Shown: positions 8,059 through 17,858, counted from the first letter of the stretch. The stretch is DNA of 64,000 nt from Saccharothrix carnea (GCF_003014735.1 NZ_PYAX01000002.1:682001-746000); one strand, 5' to 3'. A program made the numbers and translations. Notes: a model not told the origin generated them from the sequence alone.

Positions 8059-9968
8059 CGGCGCAGCTCCAGCAGCGGGATCCCCTCGGGCGTGAAGCCG
8101 AACACCTGCCCGTAGAACGACAGCTCGGCCTCCAACGCGGCGACGATGGTCTCGGCCTTGCGGAACCCGTGCTGCTCGCCCTCGAACGTGAGGTAGGCGT
8201 GCGGGATGCCGGTGCCGTCGAGCGCGGAGGCGAAGCGGTCGGCCTGCTCGGGTGGGCAGATCTCGTCCTCCAGGCCCTGCAGCAGCAGCACGGGCCCGGC
8301 CAGCCGGTCGACCCGGTTCGACGGTGACCGCTCGGCGTACCGGTCGGCCGCCGCGGGCCACGGCCCGACCAGGCCCTCGACGTAGCGGGACTCGAAGTCG
8401 TGGGTCTCGCCGCCCTCGCCGGTCCAGCCGGCCAGGTCGAGGATGGGGAACGCGACCATGCCGCACCGGTAGGTCTTCACCGAGGTCAGCGACGCCGCCG
8501 AGGTCCAGCCGCCGGCGCTGCCGCCGCGGATGGCGAGCCGTTCGCCGTCCGCGTCACCGGTGTCGGCCAGGGCCTGGGCGACGGCGGCGCAGTCCTGCAC
8601 GTCGACCACACCCCACTGCTCGCGCAGCCGTTCGCGGAACGCCCGCCCGTAGCCGGTGGAGCCGCCGTAGTTGACCGCGACCACACCGATGCCGCGGCTG
8701 GTCAGGTACGCCAGCTCGGCGTCCAGCACGGGCGCCGAACGGCCGGTGGGCCCGCCGTGGACGTGCACGACGTAGGGCGGTTTCTCGTCGTCGGGCCCGG
8801 CGAAGTCGGGGTTGCGCGGCGGGTAGACGTAGGCGGGGACGTCGCCGTCTGGCCCGCTGAACACCCGTTCCTCGGGCACGGGCAGGTAGTCGACCGGCAG
8901 CGTCGACTCACTGGAGGTGTGCTCGGTGAGGACGCCGGTGGACAGGTCCAGCGACACCACGGCGGACTCGGCGAGCGGTCCGGCGGCGCCGCTGACGAGC
9001 ACGCCGTCGTGCACGGCCAGGTGCGCGTGCCAGGCGGGCAGGTCCACGTCGACGTCGGTGACGGTGCCGCTGCGCTCGTCGAGCACGGCGAGCGCGCCGG
9101 AGCGCAGCACGGCGTAGCGGCCGGGGCTGATGGTGGCGAACCAGCGGTTGCCCAGCCGCCACATCGGCCCGCCGAGCTCCTCGGCGCACGGGGCGAGGTT
9201 CTTCGACGAGCCGTCCAGGCCGATGCGGAACAGGTTCCACCAGCCGTCCGGGTCGGTCAGGGCGAGCAGGCTGTCGCCCTCCCACTCGACCTGGCACACG
9301 GCCTCGGACTCGCCGCCGGCCAGGACCCGGTGCCCGTCCGAGCCGACCTCGGCGACGCACAGCTCGGTGCCGTCCCACGGCATGCGCGGGTGGTCCCAGC
9401 CGATCCAGGCGTAGTGGCGGCCGTCGGGCGAGAGCCGGGGCCCGGTCATGAAGTGGTGGCTGGCGGCCAGCACCCGCACCGGGGAGCCGTCCAGGGGCAG
9501 CGCGACCAGGTCGCGGCGCACGTCGGTGCGCGCGTCACCGGTCACGGTCTCGCGCACGCACCACACCTCGGCGTGGTCGGGGCCGGCGGTGAGGTCGGCG
9601 TAGCGGTAGCCGTGGTGCCGGGCGGGCTCGGGGCTGAGCGGCACGGGCCGCGGGTCGTCCGGGTCGAACACGTAGACGCGCTGGTCGTCCCAGTTGGTGA
9701 ACGCCACGCGCGTCCCCTCCGGGGTGTCCAGCACGACCCACGGCCGGCCGCCGTACTCGTGGACGCGGTTGCGCGCGTTCCACGGCGGCGGCAGCAGGTC
9801 CTGCCCGTCGCGCACCAGCGCGACCCGGCCGCCCTCGGCGGGTCGTCCCTCGGCCCACCAGGGACGACCGTTGTGCAGGTCGACCCAGTGCAGGCCCCCA
9901 CCGGCCGCGGCGGCGTCGGCCGCGGCGATGGGCGATGTCCACGTTCCGTACGGTGCGATCTTCACCAC
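8055..9968 (-). CDS. S9-family prolyl oligopeptidase / acylaminoacyl-peptidase-like
   Basis: A protein of about 637 residues with an N-terminal beta-propeller-like half and a C-terminal alpha/beta hydrolase. Visible are VHVHGGPTG (oxyanion region), AIRGGSAGGW (GxSxGG nucleophile), LLLQGLEDEICPPEQ (Asp) and FEGEQHGFRK (His). No signal peptide is visible, so it is probably a cytoplasmic peptidase of short peptides. The start is one of two tandem GTG codons (9968 or 9965). It precedes the S66 gene with a 4-bp overlap. Confidence 0.9.
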   Translation of the reverse strand: MVKIAPYGTWTSPIAAADAAAAGGGLHWVDLHNGRPWWAEGRPAEGGRVALVRDGQDLLPPPWNARNRVHEYGGRPWVVLDTPEGTRVAFTNWDDQRVYVFDPDDPRPVPLSPEPARHHGYRYADLTAGPDHAEVWCVRETVTGDARTDVRRDLVALPLDGSPVRVLAASHHFMTGPRLSPDGRHYAWIGWDHPRMPWDGTELCVAEVGSDGHRVLAGGESEAVCQVEWEGDSLLALTDPDGWWNLFRIGLDGSSKNLAPCAEELGGPMWRLGNRWFATISPGRYAVLRSGALAVLDERSGTVTDVDVDLPAWHAHLAVHDGVLVSGAAGPLAESAVVSLDLSTGVLTEHTSSESTLPVDYLPVPEERVFSGPDGDVPAYVYPPRNPDFAGPDDEKPPYVVHVHGGPTGRSAPVLDAELAYLTSRGIGVVAVNYGGSTGYGRAFRERLREQWGVVDVQDCAAVAQALADTGDADGERLAIRGGSAGGWTSAASLTSVKTYRCGMVAFPILDLAGWTGEGGETHDFESRYVEGLVGPWPAAADRYAERSPSNRVDRLAGPVLLLQGLEDEICPPEQADRFASALDGTGIPHAYLTFEGEQHGFRKAETIVAALEAELSFYGQVFGFTPEGIPLLELRR

Positions 9969-10098
9969 GGGGGCGACCTTAGCGGGGCGCGTGGCGGACC
10001 GGCCGGCGCCGATCGACCGGGACCGATGTTCGCTGGTCGCCGAAAAGCGAGGGGCAGGGCTGCCGATCTTGCTCGCGTGGCCTAGGGTCGTCGTTGTC

Positions 10099-10665
10099 AT
10101 GGCACGCGTCATCCACGTATTCCGCCAGCCCGACCGGTTCGTCGCCGGCACAGTCGGGCAGCCTGGCGAGCGCACGTTCTACCTGCAGGCCTCCGAGGAG
10201 GCCAGGCTGGTCAGCGTGGCGCTGGAGAAGCAACAGGTCGCCGTACTCGCCGAGCGCATCGGCTCGCTGCTGGAGGAGGTGCACCGGCGGTTCGGCGCGG
10301 ACGTCCCCGACGCGGTCCCCGAGGACCTCCGGGACACCGAACCGCTGGCGGTGCCGGTCGAGGAGGAGTTCAAGGTCGGCACGATGGGGCTGGGCTGGGA
10401 CGCCGAGTCCCGCGCGGTGGTCATCGAACTGCTCGCGATCACCGAGGAGGAGGTCGACGAGGCGGTGGTGCTCGACGACACCGAGGAGGGTCCGGACGCG
10501 GTGCGGGTGTTCCTGAGCCCGGTGGAGGCGCGGGCGTTCGCCGAGCGCGCCGACCGGGTGGTGCGGGCGGGCCGCAAGCCGTGCCCGCTGTGCTCGGAGC
10601 CGCTGGACCCGGAGGGGCACGTGTGCCCGCGGCAGAACGGCTACCGTCGTTCGGACGAGGGCTGA
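10099..10665 (+). CDS. DUF3090-family protein
   Basis: A 188-residue actinobacterial DUF3090 protein. It begins MARVIHVFRQPDRFVAGTVG, is rich in Glu/Asp in the middle, and ends in a likely zinc knuckle, CPLCSEPLDPEGHVCPRQNG (CxxC plus a later Cys). In mycobacteria the homologue lies with an SCO1664-family gene near mshC. Here it is followed 8 bp later by the same SCO1664-family partner. Function is unknown. Confidence 0.88.
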   Translation: MARVIHVFRQPDRFVAGTVGQPGERTFYLQASEEARLVSVALEKQQVAVLAERIGSLLEEVHRRFGADVPDAVPEDLRDTEPLAVPVEEEFKVGTMGLGWDAESRAVVIELLAITEEEVDEAVVLDDTEEGPDAVRVFLSPVEARAFAERADRVVRAGRKPCPLCSEPLDPEGHVCPRQNGYRRSDEG

Positions 10666-10673
10666 GCGCGGCG

Positions 10674-11468
10674 GTGGGTCCGGCTGACGACGGGGTGCTC
10701 GACCTGCTGCGGCGTGGCCGCATCGAGGTCGAGGGCAGGCTGGTGGACGCGTCGAACGCGACGTTGTTCTGCGGCATCAGCCTGGACGGCGTGACCGCGC
10801 AGTGCGTGTACAAACCGGTGCGGGGCGAGCGGCCGTTGTGGGACTTCCCGGACGGCACGCTGGCGGGCCGCGAGGTGGCGACGTTCCTGGTGTCGGAGGC
10901 GGCCGGGGTGCACCTGGTGCCGCCGACGGTGCTGCGGGAAGGCCCGTTCGGGTCGGGCATGGTGCAGCTGTGGGTGGAGACCCACGAGGACGACGGCCTG
11001 GTGGACATCGTGCCGGTGGACGGGGTGCGGCCGGGGTGGCGTTCGGTGCTGCGGGCGCACGACCGGTACGGGGAGCCGGCGGTGCTGGTGCACGCCGACC
11101 ACCCGCGGGTGCGGTTGATGGCGGCGTTCGACGTGGTGGTGAACAACGCCGACCGCAAGGGCGGTCACGTGCTGCACGCGCTGGACGGCGCGGTGTACGG
11201 GGTGGACCACGGGATCTGCCTGCACAGCGACGACAAGCTGCGCACGGTGCTGTGGGGGTGGTTGGGCGAGGAACTGCCTGGGGACGCGGTGGAGGCGCTG
11301 CGCCGGCTGCGGTCGTGCCTGGACGGGCCGCTGGCCGATCGGCTGCACGAGCACCTGACGCGCGCGGAGGTGCGGGCGTTGACCGAGCGGGTGGAGAAGC
11401 TGCTGGCGGTGGGGGTGTACCCGGAGCCGTCCAACGACTGGCCGGCGATCCCCTGGCCCGCGTTCTGA
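10674..11468 (+). CDS. SCO1664-family protein, PI3/4-kinase-like fold
   Basis: A 264-residue protein read from GTG 10674, 8 bp after the DUF3090 stop. VVNNADRKGGHVL and GVDHGICLH resemble the catalytic (HxxxNxD-like) and DFG-like regions of PI3/4-kinase-related proteins. The C-terminus has leucine-rich helices. The DUF3090-SCO1664 pair is conserved in actinobacteria, so they probably act together; the reaction is unknown. Confidence 0.82.
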   Translation: MGPADDGVLDLLRRGRIEVEGRLVDASNATLFCGISLDGVTAQCVYKPVRGERPLWDFPDGTLAGREVATFLVSEAAGVHLVPPTVLREGPFGSGMVQLWVETHEDDGLVDIVPVDGVRPGWRSVLRAHDRYGEPAVLVHADHPRVRLMAAFDVVVNNADRKGGHVLHALDGAVYGVDHGICLHSDDKLRTVLWGWLGEELPGDAVEALRRLRSCLDGPLADRLHEHLTRAEVRALTERVEKLLAVGVYPEPSNDWPAIPWPAF

Positions 11469-11534
11469 CCTTCGCCGACGCCGGGGTGCGGGGGATCTCC
11501 ACCGGGTCGGGGGCGGGTGTTGTGTACTTGCCGC

Positions 11535-12008
11535 GTGGACGTGGAGCTGCGCGAGGTGACCGCCGCCGACGTGTTGGTGTTCTTCGAGCACCAGCGTGAT
11601 CCGGAGGCGGTGCGGATGGCCGCGTTCACCTCGGCGGATCCCTCGGACCGGGCGGCGTTCCTGGTGCGGTGGGCGCGGATCCTGGCCGACGACTCGGCGG
11701 TGGCGCGGACGGTGGTGTTCGACGGCGAGGTCGTGGGGCACGTGGCCCGGTTGTTCCAGTTCGGCGAGCCCGAGGTGACCTGTTGGATCGACCGGGAGCA
11801 CTGGGGCAAGGGGCTGGCGACGGCGGCGTTGGAGCTGTTCCTGCGCGAGGAGCCGCTGCGGCCGCTGTACGCGCGGGCGGCGGTGGACAACCTGGGGTCG
11901 CTGCGGGTGTTGGAGAAGTGCGGGTTCGTGGCGGTGGGCGAGGACGTGGGGTTCGCCGAGGGGCGTGGTGAGGACGTGGAGGAGTTCATCCTGAGGTTGG
12001 ACGGCTGA
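11535..12008 (+). CDS. GNAT-family N-acetyltransferase
   Basis: A 157-residue GNAT of the RimJ/RimL type. WIDREHWGKGLATAAL contains the acetyl-CoA pyrophosphate loop, followed by AAVDNLGSLRVLEKCGF, typical of this branch. Read from GTG 11535. Substrate unknown. Confidence 0.88.
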   Translation: MDVELREVTAADVLVFFEHQRDPEAVRMAAFTSADPSDRAAFLVRWARILADDSAVARTVVFDGEVVGHVARLFQFGEPEVTCWIDREHWGKGLATAALELFLREEPLRPLYARAAVDNLGSLRVLEKCGFVAVGEDVGFAEGRGEDVEEFILRLDG

Positions 12009-12021
12009 GGGGGGCGGCGGG

Positions 12022-12783
12022 GTGGCGTCGTTGGACGAGCGGATGGTGCGGCGGTTCGGCCCGGGGGTGCGGTCGTGGTTGGCCGGGGTGGACGCGCTGG
12101 TGGCGGGGTTGTGCCGGGACTGGGGCCTGGAGGTGGTGCGGCCGTTGTCCGGCGGCACGTCGCACACCGTGTTGTGCACGCGCGGCGGTGAGCCGGTGGT
12201 GTTGAAGGTGACGCCGGAGCCGGCGATCGCGGCGCAGGAGCACGCGGCGTTGCGGGCGTGGGAGCCGTCGCCGCGGATGGTGCGGGTGCTGGCCGCGGAG
12301 CCGGCGCGGGGCGCGTTGCTGCTGGAGGGCCTGGTGCCGGGCACGCCCGCCGAGGACGGCCCGCAGCTGGCCGAGGTGCTGCGCGGGCTGCACATCCCGC
12401 CGCCGGAGGGTTTCCCGCCGTTGAGCGAACGGGTGGACTTCGTGTTCGGCGTGCTGCGCGAGCGGCATCCGGGTGACCACGACGCGGCGCACGCGAAGGC
12501 GGCGGCGCTGGCCCGGGACCGGGTGCCGGTCACGTTGCTGCACGGCGACCTGCACTTCGGCAACGTGCTGGACGCGGGTGACCGGGGGCCGGTGGCGATC
12601 GACCCGCGGCCGTGCGTGGGTGACCCGGCGTCGGACGCGGTCGACTTCGCCTACGCCTGCCCCGACCTGCGTGAAGGCATCGAGCGCTGGTCGGCGGTGG
12701 TGGACGGGGACCGGTTGGCGGCGTGGTGCGAGGTGTTCGCGGGGTTCTTCCCCGACCACCCCTCGGTGGCCGCCGGCCGGTAA
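12022..12783 (+). CDS. APH(6)/streptomycin 6-kinase-like phosphotransferase
   Basis: A 253-residue kinase-fold protein. LSGGTSHTVLCTRGGEPVVLKV is the N-lobe, LLHGDLHFGNVLDA the catalytic HGD loop, and AIDPRPCVGDPASDAVDF the metal site; the ID-P-x-x-x-GDP pattern marks the aminoglycoside 6-kinase/hydroxyurea-phosphotransferase family. It starts 13 bp after the GNAT stop. A resistance function cannot be inferred from sequence; many chromosomal members have unknown substrates. Confidence 0.82.
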   Translation: MASLDERMVRRFGPGVRSWLAGVDALVAGLCRDWGLEVVRPLSGGTSHTVLCTRGGEPVVLKVTPEPAIAAQEHAALRAWEPSPRMVRVLAAEPARGALLLEGLVPGTPAEDGPQLAEVLRGLHIPPPEGFPPLSERVDFVFGVLRERHPGDHDAAHAKAAALARDRVPVTLLHGDLHFGNVLDAGDRGPVAIDPRPCVGDPASDAVDFAYACPDLREGIERWSAVVDGDRLAAWCEVFAGFFPDHPSVAAGR

Positions 12784-12794
12784 CGTCGCCGGCC

Positions 12795-13601
12795 GTGCGA
12801 TCACACGACTACGGCCGCGACGTGTTGTCGGGCCGCAAGCGCAGGACGGTGCCCGAGGTGGTGGCCGAGGTCGGGCTGGTGGCGGAGGACCCGGCGTCGG
12901 GGTTCTGCGGCGCGGTGGTGCGGTTCGAGCACGGTCAGGTGGTGCTGGAGGACCGGCAGGGCCGCCACCGGCTGTTCCCGCTGCGCCCGGCGGGTTTCCT
13001 GGTGGACGGGCAGCCGGTGACGTTGGTGCGGCCCGCCCCGACGCAGGCGGCGCCGGCGCGGACGGCGTCGGGGTCGGTGAAGGTCGAGGGGCTGCGTGCC
13101 CGCACGGCCCGCGACAGCCGGATCTGGGTGGAGGGCCTGCACGACGCGGAGCTGGTGGAGCGGGTGTGGGGGCACGACCTGCGCGTGGAGGGCGTCGTGG
13201 TCGAGCCGCTGGACGGGGTGGACGTGCTGGCCGACCGGATCGCGGAGTTCGGCACCGGCCCGGGCCGGCGGCTGGGTGTGCTGGTGGACCACCTGGTGGC
13301 GGGCAGCAAGGAGTCCCGGCTGGTCTCGGCGGTCCGGGACGGGAACGTGCTGGTCACCGGCCACCCGTACGTGGACGTGTGGCAGGCGGTGAAGCCCGCG
13401 TCGGTGGGGATCGCGGCGTGGCCGGTGGTGCCGCGGGGCGTGCCGTGGAAGGAGGGGGTGTGCGCGGCGCTGGGCTGGGGTGAGCCCTGGGAGGGGTGGC
13501 GTCGGGTGTTGGCGGGCGTGTCGGGGTTCCGGGACCTGGAGACGCCGCTGATCGGCGCGGTGGAGCGGCTGATCGACTTCGTGACCGAGCCGACCGGCTG
13601 A
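12795..13601 (+). CDS. DUF3097-family protein
   Basis: A 268-residue actinobacterial DUF3097 protein starting VRSHDYGRDVLSGRKRRTVPE. WVEGLHDAELVERVWG followed by RLGVLVDHLVAGSKES has the look of a TOPRIM-like acidic arrangement (VEGxxD ... VDH). This suggests a metal-dependent nucleic-acid role but is not proof. The start is GTG 12795; a longer reading would overlap the previous gene by 60 bp. Confidence 0.82.
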   Translation: MRSHDYGRDVLSGRKRRTVPEVVAEVGLVAEDPASGFCGAVVRFEHGQVVLEDRQGRHRLFPLRPAGFLVDGQPVTLVRPAPTQAAPARTASGSVKVEGLRARTARDSRIWVEGLHDAELVERVWGHDLRVEGVVVEPLDGVDVLADRIAEFGTGPGRRLGVLVDHLVAGSKESRLVSAVRDGNVLVTGHPYVDVWQAVKPASVGIAAWPVVPRGVPWKEGVCAALGWGEPWEGWRRVLAGVSGFRDLETPLIGAVERLIDFVTEPTG

Positions 13602-13642
13602 AACGCCGCACCGCCGGTGGCGGAAGGTGCGAGGATGGACCG

Positions 13643-14068
13643 GTGGCCGCGCTGATCTGGTTGATCCTCGGTGTCGTCCTGGTGGCGGCCGAGGTGCTGT
13701 CGGGCGACTTCGTGCTGGTCATGCTGGGTCTGGCCGCGTTCGGCGCGGCGGGTGCGTCGGCGTTGGGCGCGGACGTGGTGGTCAGCGCGATCGTGTTCGG
13801 CGTGGTGTCGTTGGGGCTGGTGGCGGGCGCTCGGCCCGCGATCAAGCGCCGGATGGCGCTGGGTCAGGGCCACCGGTCCGGGGTGGAGGCCCTGGTGGGC
13901 AGCACGGCCGTTGTCGTGTCCACTGTGGACGGCCACGGCGGTAGGGTGCGGATCGGTGGCGAGGTCTGGTCGGCGCGGTCGTTGGACCGCGAGGTCATCG
14001 AGCCCGGCGCCGAAGTCACTGTTGTCGAGATCTCGGGCGCGACCGCAGTGGTGCTGTCCGGGGCCTGA
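13643..14068 (+). CDS. NfeD-family membrane protein
   Basis: A 141-residue protein with two or three hydrophobic helices (about 3-25 and 27-60), then a soluble OB-fold-like NfeD domain (VGSTAVVVSTVDGHGGRVRIGGEVWSARS). NfeD proteins pair with SPFH proteins in membrane microdomains; the next gene, 16 bp on, is such a partner. Confidence 0.92.
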   Translation: MAALIWLILGVVLVAAEVLSGDFVLVMLGLAAFGAAGASALGADVVVSAIVFGVVSLGLVAGARPAIKRRMALGQGHRSGVEALVGSTAVVVSTVDGHGGRVRIGGEVWSARSLDREVIEPGAEVTVVEISGATAVVLSGA

Positions 14069-14084
14069 GTGGAGGCTGGGAGAG

Positions 14085-15305
14085 TTGACCACCACGCTGA
14101 TCGTCATCGCGGTTCTGGTGCTGTTCGTGCTGATAGTGACGGTGAAGTCGGTGCTGGTGATCCCGCAGGCCACGGCCGCGGTGATCGAGCGGCTCGGCCG
14201 GTACCGGACGACCGCCGCGCCGGGGTTGAACATCCTGGTGCCGTTCTTCGACCGGGTGCGGGCCCGGATCGACCTGCGCGAGCAGGTGGTGTCGTTCCCG
14301 CCGCAGCCGGTGATCACCCGGGACAACCTGACGGTGTCGATCGACACGGTCGTCTACTTCCAGGTGACCGATCCGCGGGCGGCGGTGTACGAGATCTCGA
14401 ACTACATCGTGGGTGTGGAGCAGTTGGCGACGACGACGCTGCGCAACCTGGTGGGCGGGATGAGCCTGGAGGAGACGCTGACCTCCCGTGACCAGATCAA
14501 CAACCAGCTGCGCGGTGTGCTGGACGAGGCGACGGGCCGGTGGGGCATCCGGGTGGCGCGGGTGGAGTTGAAGGCGGTCGACCCGCCGCCCTCGATCCGG
14601 GACTCGATGGAGAAGCAGATGCGCGCGGACCGGGAGAAGCGCGCGATGATCCTCAACGCGGAGGGCCAGCGGGAAGCGGCGATCAAGTCCGCGGAGGGCC
14701 AGAAGCAGGCGCAGATCCTGTCGGCGGAGGGCGCGAAGCAGGCGGCGATCCTGACCGCGGAGGCGGAGCGGCAGTCGGCGATCCTGCGGGCGCAGGGTGA
14801 GCGGGCGGCCCGGTACCTGCAGGCGCAGGGTCAGGCGAAGGCGATCGAGAAGGTGTTCGCGGCGATCAAGGCGGGCAAGCCGACGCCGGAGGTGCTGGCC
14901 TACCAGTACCTGCAGACGTTGCCGCAGATGGCGCAGGGTGACGCGAACAAGGTGTGGCTGGTGCCGTCGGACTACGGCAAGGCGCTGGAGGGTTTCGCGA
15001 AGATGCTGGGCGCGCCCGGCGAGGACGGTGTGTTCCGGTACGAGCCGCCCGCTTACGAGCAGCCGGTGACCTCGTCGCCGGAGGCGGACGACGCGTCGGT
15101 GGCGGAGTGGTTCGACACGGCGCCGGATCCGGCGGTGGCCGAGGCGGTGCGGGCGGCCGAGGCGGTGGCGCGCAAGGAGGTGCCGGGGCCGATGGAGCAG
15201 GCGTCGGTGCGGCGCGGGGCGGATCCGGGCGCGTTGGGCGCGGGGTCGCCGGTGCGTGAGGTGGGTGTCGGGGAGGCGGAGCCGCCGCGGTCGCTGCACG
15301 AGTGA
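14085..15305 (+). CDS. SPFH/band-7 (stomatin-like) membrane protein
   Basis: A 406-residue stomatin-like protein. The start is TTG 14085, supported by GGAGG 9 bp upstream. One N-terminal transmembrane helix (TLIVIAVLVLFVLIVTV) is followed by the SPFH domain (about 30-210, RLGRYRTTAAPGLNILVPFFD) and an Ala/Glu-rich coiled coil with repeated AEGxxxAAI units (about 190-255). It ends in a Pro/Glu-rich tail. It likely forms oligomeric membrane scaffolds with the NfeD protein. Confidence 0.93.
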   Translation: MTTTLIVIAVLVLFVLIVTVKSVLVIPQATAAVIERLGRYRTTAAPGLNILVPFFDRVRARIDLREQVVSFPPQPVITRDNLTVSIDTVVYFQVTDPRAAVYEISNYIVGVEQLATTTLRNLVGGMSLEETLTSRDQINNQLRGVLDEATGRWGIRVARVELKAVDPPPSIRDSMEKQMRADREKRAMILNAEGQREAAIKSAEGQKQAQILSAEGAKQAAILTAEAERQSAILRAQGERAARYLQAQGQAKAIEKVFAAIKAGKPTPEVLAYQYLQTLPQMAQGDANKVWLVPSDYGKALEGFAKMLGAPGEDGVFRYEPPAYEQPVTSSPEADDASVAEWFDTAPDPAVAEAVRAAEAVARKEVPGPMEQASVRRGADPGALGAGSPVREVGVGEAEPPRSLHE

Positions 15306-15431
15306 TGCCCGGTTGGTGATCTTGGACTCGGTGGGTGGGGCGTCGGCGCGGGTGCCGGCGCCCCTTTCGCGTGGTGGGGCGGGTGGGCGTGGTCGTCGGC
15401 GTGGTGGCGGGGTCTCGTCGGGTGGGCCGAG

Positions 15432-16406
15432 GTGCGGTTGGATGTCGCGGTGGACGCATTACCGGGTCGTGCGGCGACCGTGTTGGCCCGTGTCGACGTG
15501 CCGTGGCCGGCGCGGTGGGACGAGCTGGCGTCGGTGGTGGCGGAGCTGTCGGCGTTGGTGCGGGCCGGGTCGGGAGCGGAGGTGGTGGCGCGGGAGCTGG
15601 TCGAGGTGTTGGTGACGGCGGCGCAGGGCAGTGCGCAGCGCGGGGCGTTGGCCGGATTGGTGGATCGGGTGCTGGATCTGCACGCGGTGGCGTGCGCGGA
15701 CGGTCCGCCGGTGGACGGGCGTGAGTTGGCGGCGTGGCTGTTGCGGGTGCAGACGGGGTTCGCCGAGCCGCCGGAGGTGCGGTTGGCGTCCTACGCGTCG
15801 TCGTTGGGGGCGGAGGGGTTGGCGTTCTACCGGGCGGAGGCGGTGGCGCGGTTCGAGCGGTTGCCGGTGATCGGGTTCGGCGAGACCGGCCGGTACGACC
15901 GGGAGCGGTGGGCGTTGCTGCGGGTGATGGAGGAGTTGGCCGAGCACACCGGTGACGTGGACCTGCAGGTGTTGGTGTTGTCGAAGGACTTGTCGTCGGG
16001 GTGGCACTACCTGCAGGTGGCGACGGTGTTGCGGGACGCGGGCCGGTCGGCGGAGGCGTTGGAGTGGGTGGAGCGGGGTCTGGTGGCCACGGGTGGGCGT
16101 GGGGCGGCGACCCGGTTGGTGGATCTGGGGGTGGACGAGTGCCTGCGCGCCGGCTGGGTGGGGCGGGCGGTGGGGTTGCGGCGGCGGGCGTTCGCGGCGC
16201 GTCCGGAGTGGGAGACGTATGCGCGGTTGCGTGCGACGGCGTCGTCGTCGGGTGAGTGGCCGGTGGTGCGCGAGGAGGTGCTGGCGGAGTTGGCCGCGGG
16301 TGCGCGGGACGTGCTGCGGCAGGTGGTGCGGGGCGAGTCGGACGCGGTGTCGGGTGGCCGCGTGCCGGAATGGCTGCGGCGGTGGCAGGCGGAGCTCGAC
16401 CGGTAG
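15432..16406 (+). CDS. DUF6880-like helical repeat protein, function unknown
   Basis: A 324-residue soluble, Leu/Ala/Arg-rich protein with TPR-like helical hairpins (WHYLQVATVLRDAGRSAEAL, about 195-215). It resembles the C-terminal part often fused to or found next to SWIM zinc-finger proteins, but no SWIM finger is present here. It stands alone, 126 bp after the SPFH gene. The start is GTG 15432. Confidence 0.6.
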   Translation: MRLDVAVDALPGRAATVLARVDVPWPARWDELASVVAELSALVRAGSGAEVVARELVEVLVTAAQGSAQRGALAGLVDRVLDLHAVACADGPPVDGRELAAWLLRVQTGFAEPPEVRLASYASSLGAEGLAFYRAEAVARFERLPVIGFGETGRYDRERWALLRVMEELAEHTGDVDLQVLVLSKDLSSGWHYLQVATVLRDAGRSAEALEWVERGLVATGGRGAATRLVDLGVDECLRAGWVGRAVGLRRRAFAARPEWETYARLRATASSSGEWPVVREEVLAELAAGARDVLRQVVRGESDAVSGGRVPEWLRRWQAELDR

Positions 16407-16484
16407 CCGTTCCGAGCGTTGAACTCGGGGGTCCTGAACGTAGGACACGCACGACGCGAACGTGGGACACGCGCGTTCTGAGGG

Positions 16485-17858
16485 TCAGGTGGTGGGTGGG
16501 CGGCGGTCGGTCCAGGGGTGGGCGCGTTCGAGTTGGCCGGCGGCGGTGAGGATGGTGCGGTCGTCGTCGGGGGCGGCGACGAGTTGCACGGCCAGGGGCA
16601 GGCCGGTGCGGGTGTGGCCGGCGGGGACGGACGCGGCGGGGTTGCCGGTGATGTTCCACAGCGGCAGGAACGTGGTCATGCGGGCGGCGGCGAGCAGGGC
16701 GGCGACGGTGGGTCGCCGGTTCCACTCGCCCACGCGCAGGGGCGGTCGGGTGAGCACGGGGGTGAGCAGCAGGTCGTGGTCGGTGAACAGCCGGTTGGCG
16801 TCGCGGGTGAGTTTCGCGGTCTGGGCCAGGGCGGTGCGCACGGCGGGTGCGGGCAGCGCGCGGCCCAGGGCGGCGACGGCGCGGGTGCGCGGGTCGAGCC
16901 GGTCGGGTCGGTCCAGTGCCTGTTCGGTGGTGGCGGCGCTGTGCAGGTAGCGGGCGGCGAACGCGGCGGGACCGGTGATGTCGTGCAGGTCGCGGTCGAC
17001 GCGGGTGACGTCGTGGCCGAGGTCGGCGAGCAGGCCCGCGGTGTCCAGGACGGCGTCGCGGACCTCGGGGTCGACCGGGATGCCGGGTCCCCAGGTGCGC
17101 AGGGACACGGCGATGCGCAGGGTGCGGGTGTCGGTGACGGCGGCGGTGTGGTCGTGGCCGGGGGCCAGGACGTCGAGCAGGAGGGCGGCGTCGGCGACGT
17201 GGCGGGTGATGGGTCCGGCGGCGACCAGGCCGTTCCAGACGTCGCGGTCGGGGGTCAGCGGCACGTGGTCACGTCGGGGTTTGAGGCCGAACAGGCCGGT
17301 GCAGGCGGCGGGGATGCGGATGGAGCCCGCGCCGTCGGTGCCGATGGCGGCGCCGACGAGGCCGGCGGCGACGGCGGCCGCGGACCCGCCGCTGGATCCG
17401 CCGGGCGAGTGGGCGGGTGACCAGGGGTTGCGGGTGGCGCCGGCCCAGGTGGACTCGGTGAACGGCCACAGGCCGAGTTCGGGCATGCGGGTGCGGCCGA
17501 CGATGACGGCGCCGGCGGCGCGCAGGCGGCGGACGATCTCGGCGTCCTCGGGCGCGGTGGTGTCGACGGCGGCGGTGCCCTTGGTGGTGGGCAGTCCGGC
17601 GAGGGCGAGGTCTTCCTTGACCGCGACGGGCACGCCGAGCAGGGGCGCGTCGCGGCCTTGGGCGCGCTGGGCGTCGGCGTGGTCGGCCTCGGCGAGGGCC
17701 CGTTCGGTGAACACGAGCCGGAACGCGTTGAGGTCGCGGTCGTGCCGGTCGATGCGGCGCAGGCATTCGGCGACGAGGTCGCGTGAGGTGAGCGCGCCGG
17801 ATCGCAGCAGCTCGGCCTGTCGGGCGGCGCCCGCGAAGCACGCGTCGGTCAGGTCCAT
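16485..17858 (-). CDS. Amidase-signature family hydrolase
   Basis: A 457-residue amidase-signature enzyme with a complete Ser-cisSer-Lys triad: Lys81 in GVPVAVKED, the GGSSGGSAAAVAAG loop near 153-166, and the nucleophile near Ser179 in GTDGAGSIRIPA. Family members hydrolyse amides such as acyl amides or nicotinamide. It is a single gene, convergent with the preceding one; no GatB/GatC neighbours, so not a GatA. Confidence 0.93.
   Translation of the reverse strand: MDLTDACFAGAARQAELLRSGALTSRDLVAECLRRIDRHDRDLNAFRLVFTERALAEADHADAQRAQGRDAPLLGVPVAVKEDLALAGLPTTKGTAAVDTTAPEDAEIVRRLRAAGAVIVGRTRMPELGLWPFTESTWAGATRNPWSPAHSPGGSSGGSAAAVAAGLVGAAIGTDGAGSIRIPAACTGLFGLKPRRDHVPLTPDRDVWNGLVAAGPITRHVADAALLLDVLAPGHDHTAAVTDTRTLRIAVSLRTWGPGIPVDPEVRDAVLDTAGLLADLGHDVTRVDRDLHDITGPAAFAARYLHSAATTEQALDRPDRLDPRTRAVAALGRALPAPAVRTALAQTAKLTRDANRLFTDHDLLLTPVLTRPPLRVGEWNRRPTVAALLAAARMTTFLPLWNITGNPAASVPAGHTRTGLPLAVQLVAAPDDDRTILTAAGQLERAHPWTDRRPPTT

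Noticed and set aside
12022..12783. Streptomycin resistance gene
   Set aside because: The protein is of the APH(6)-like fold, but the catalytic loop alone does not show aminoglycoside use, and no antibiotic cluster is near.
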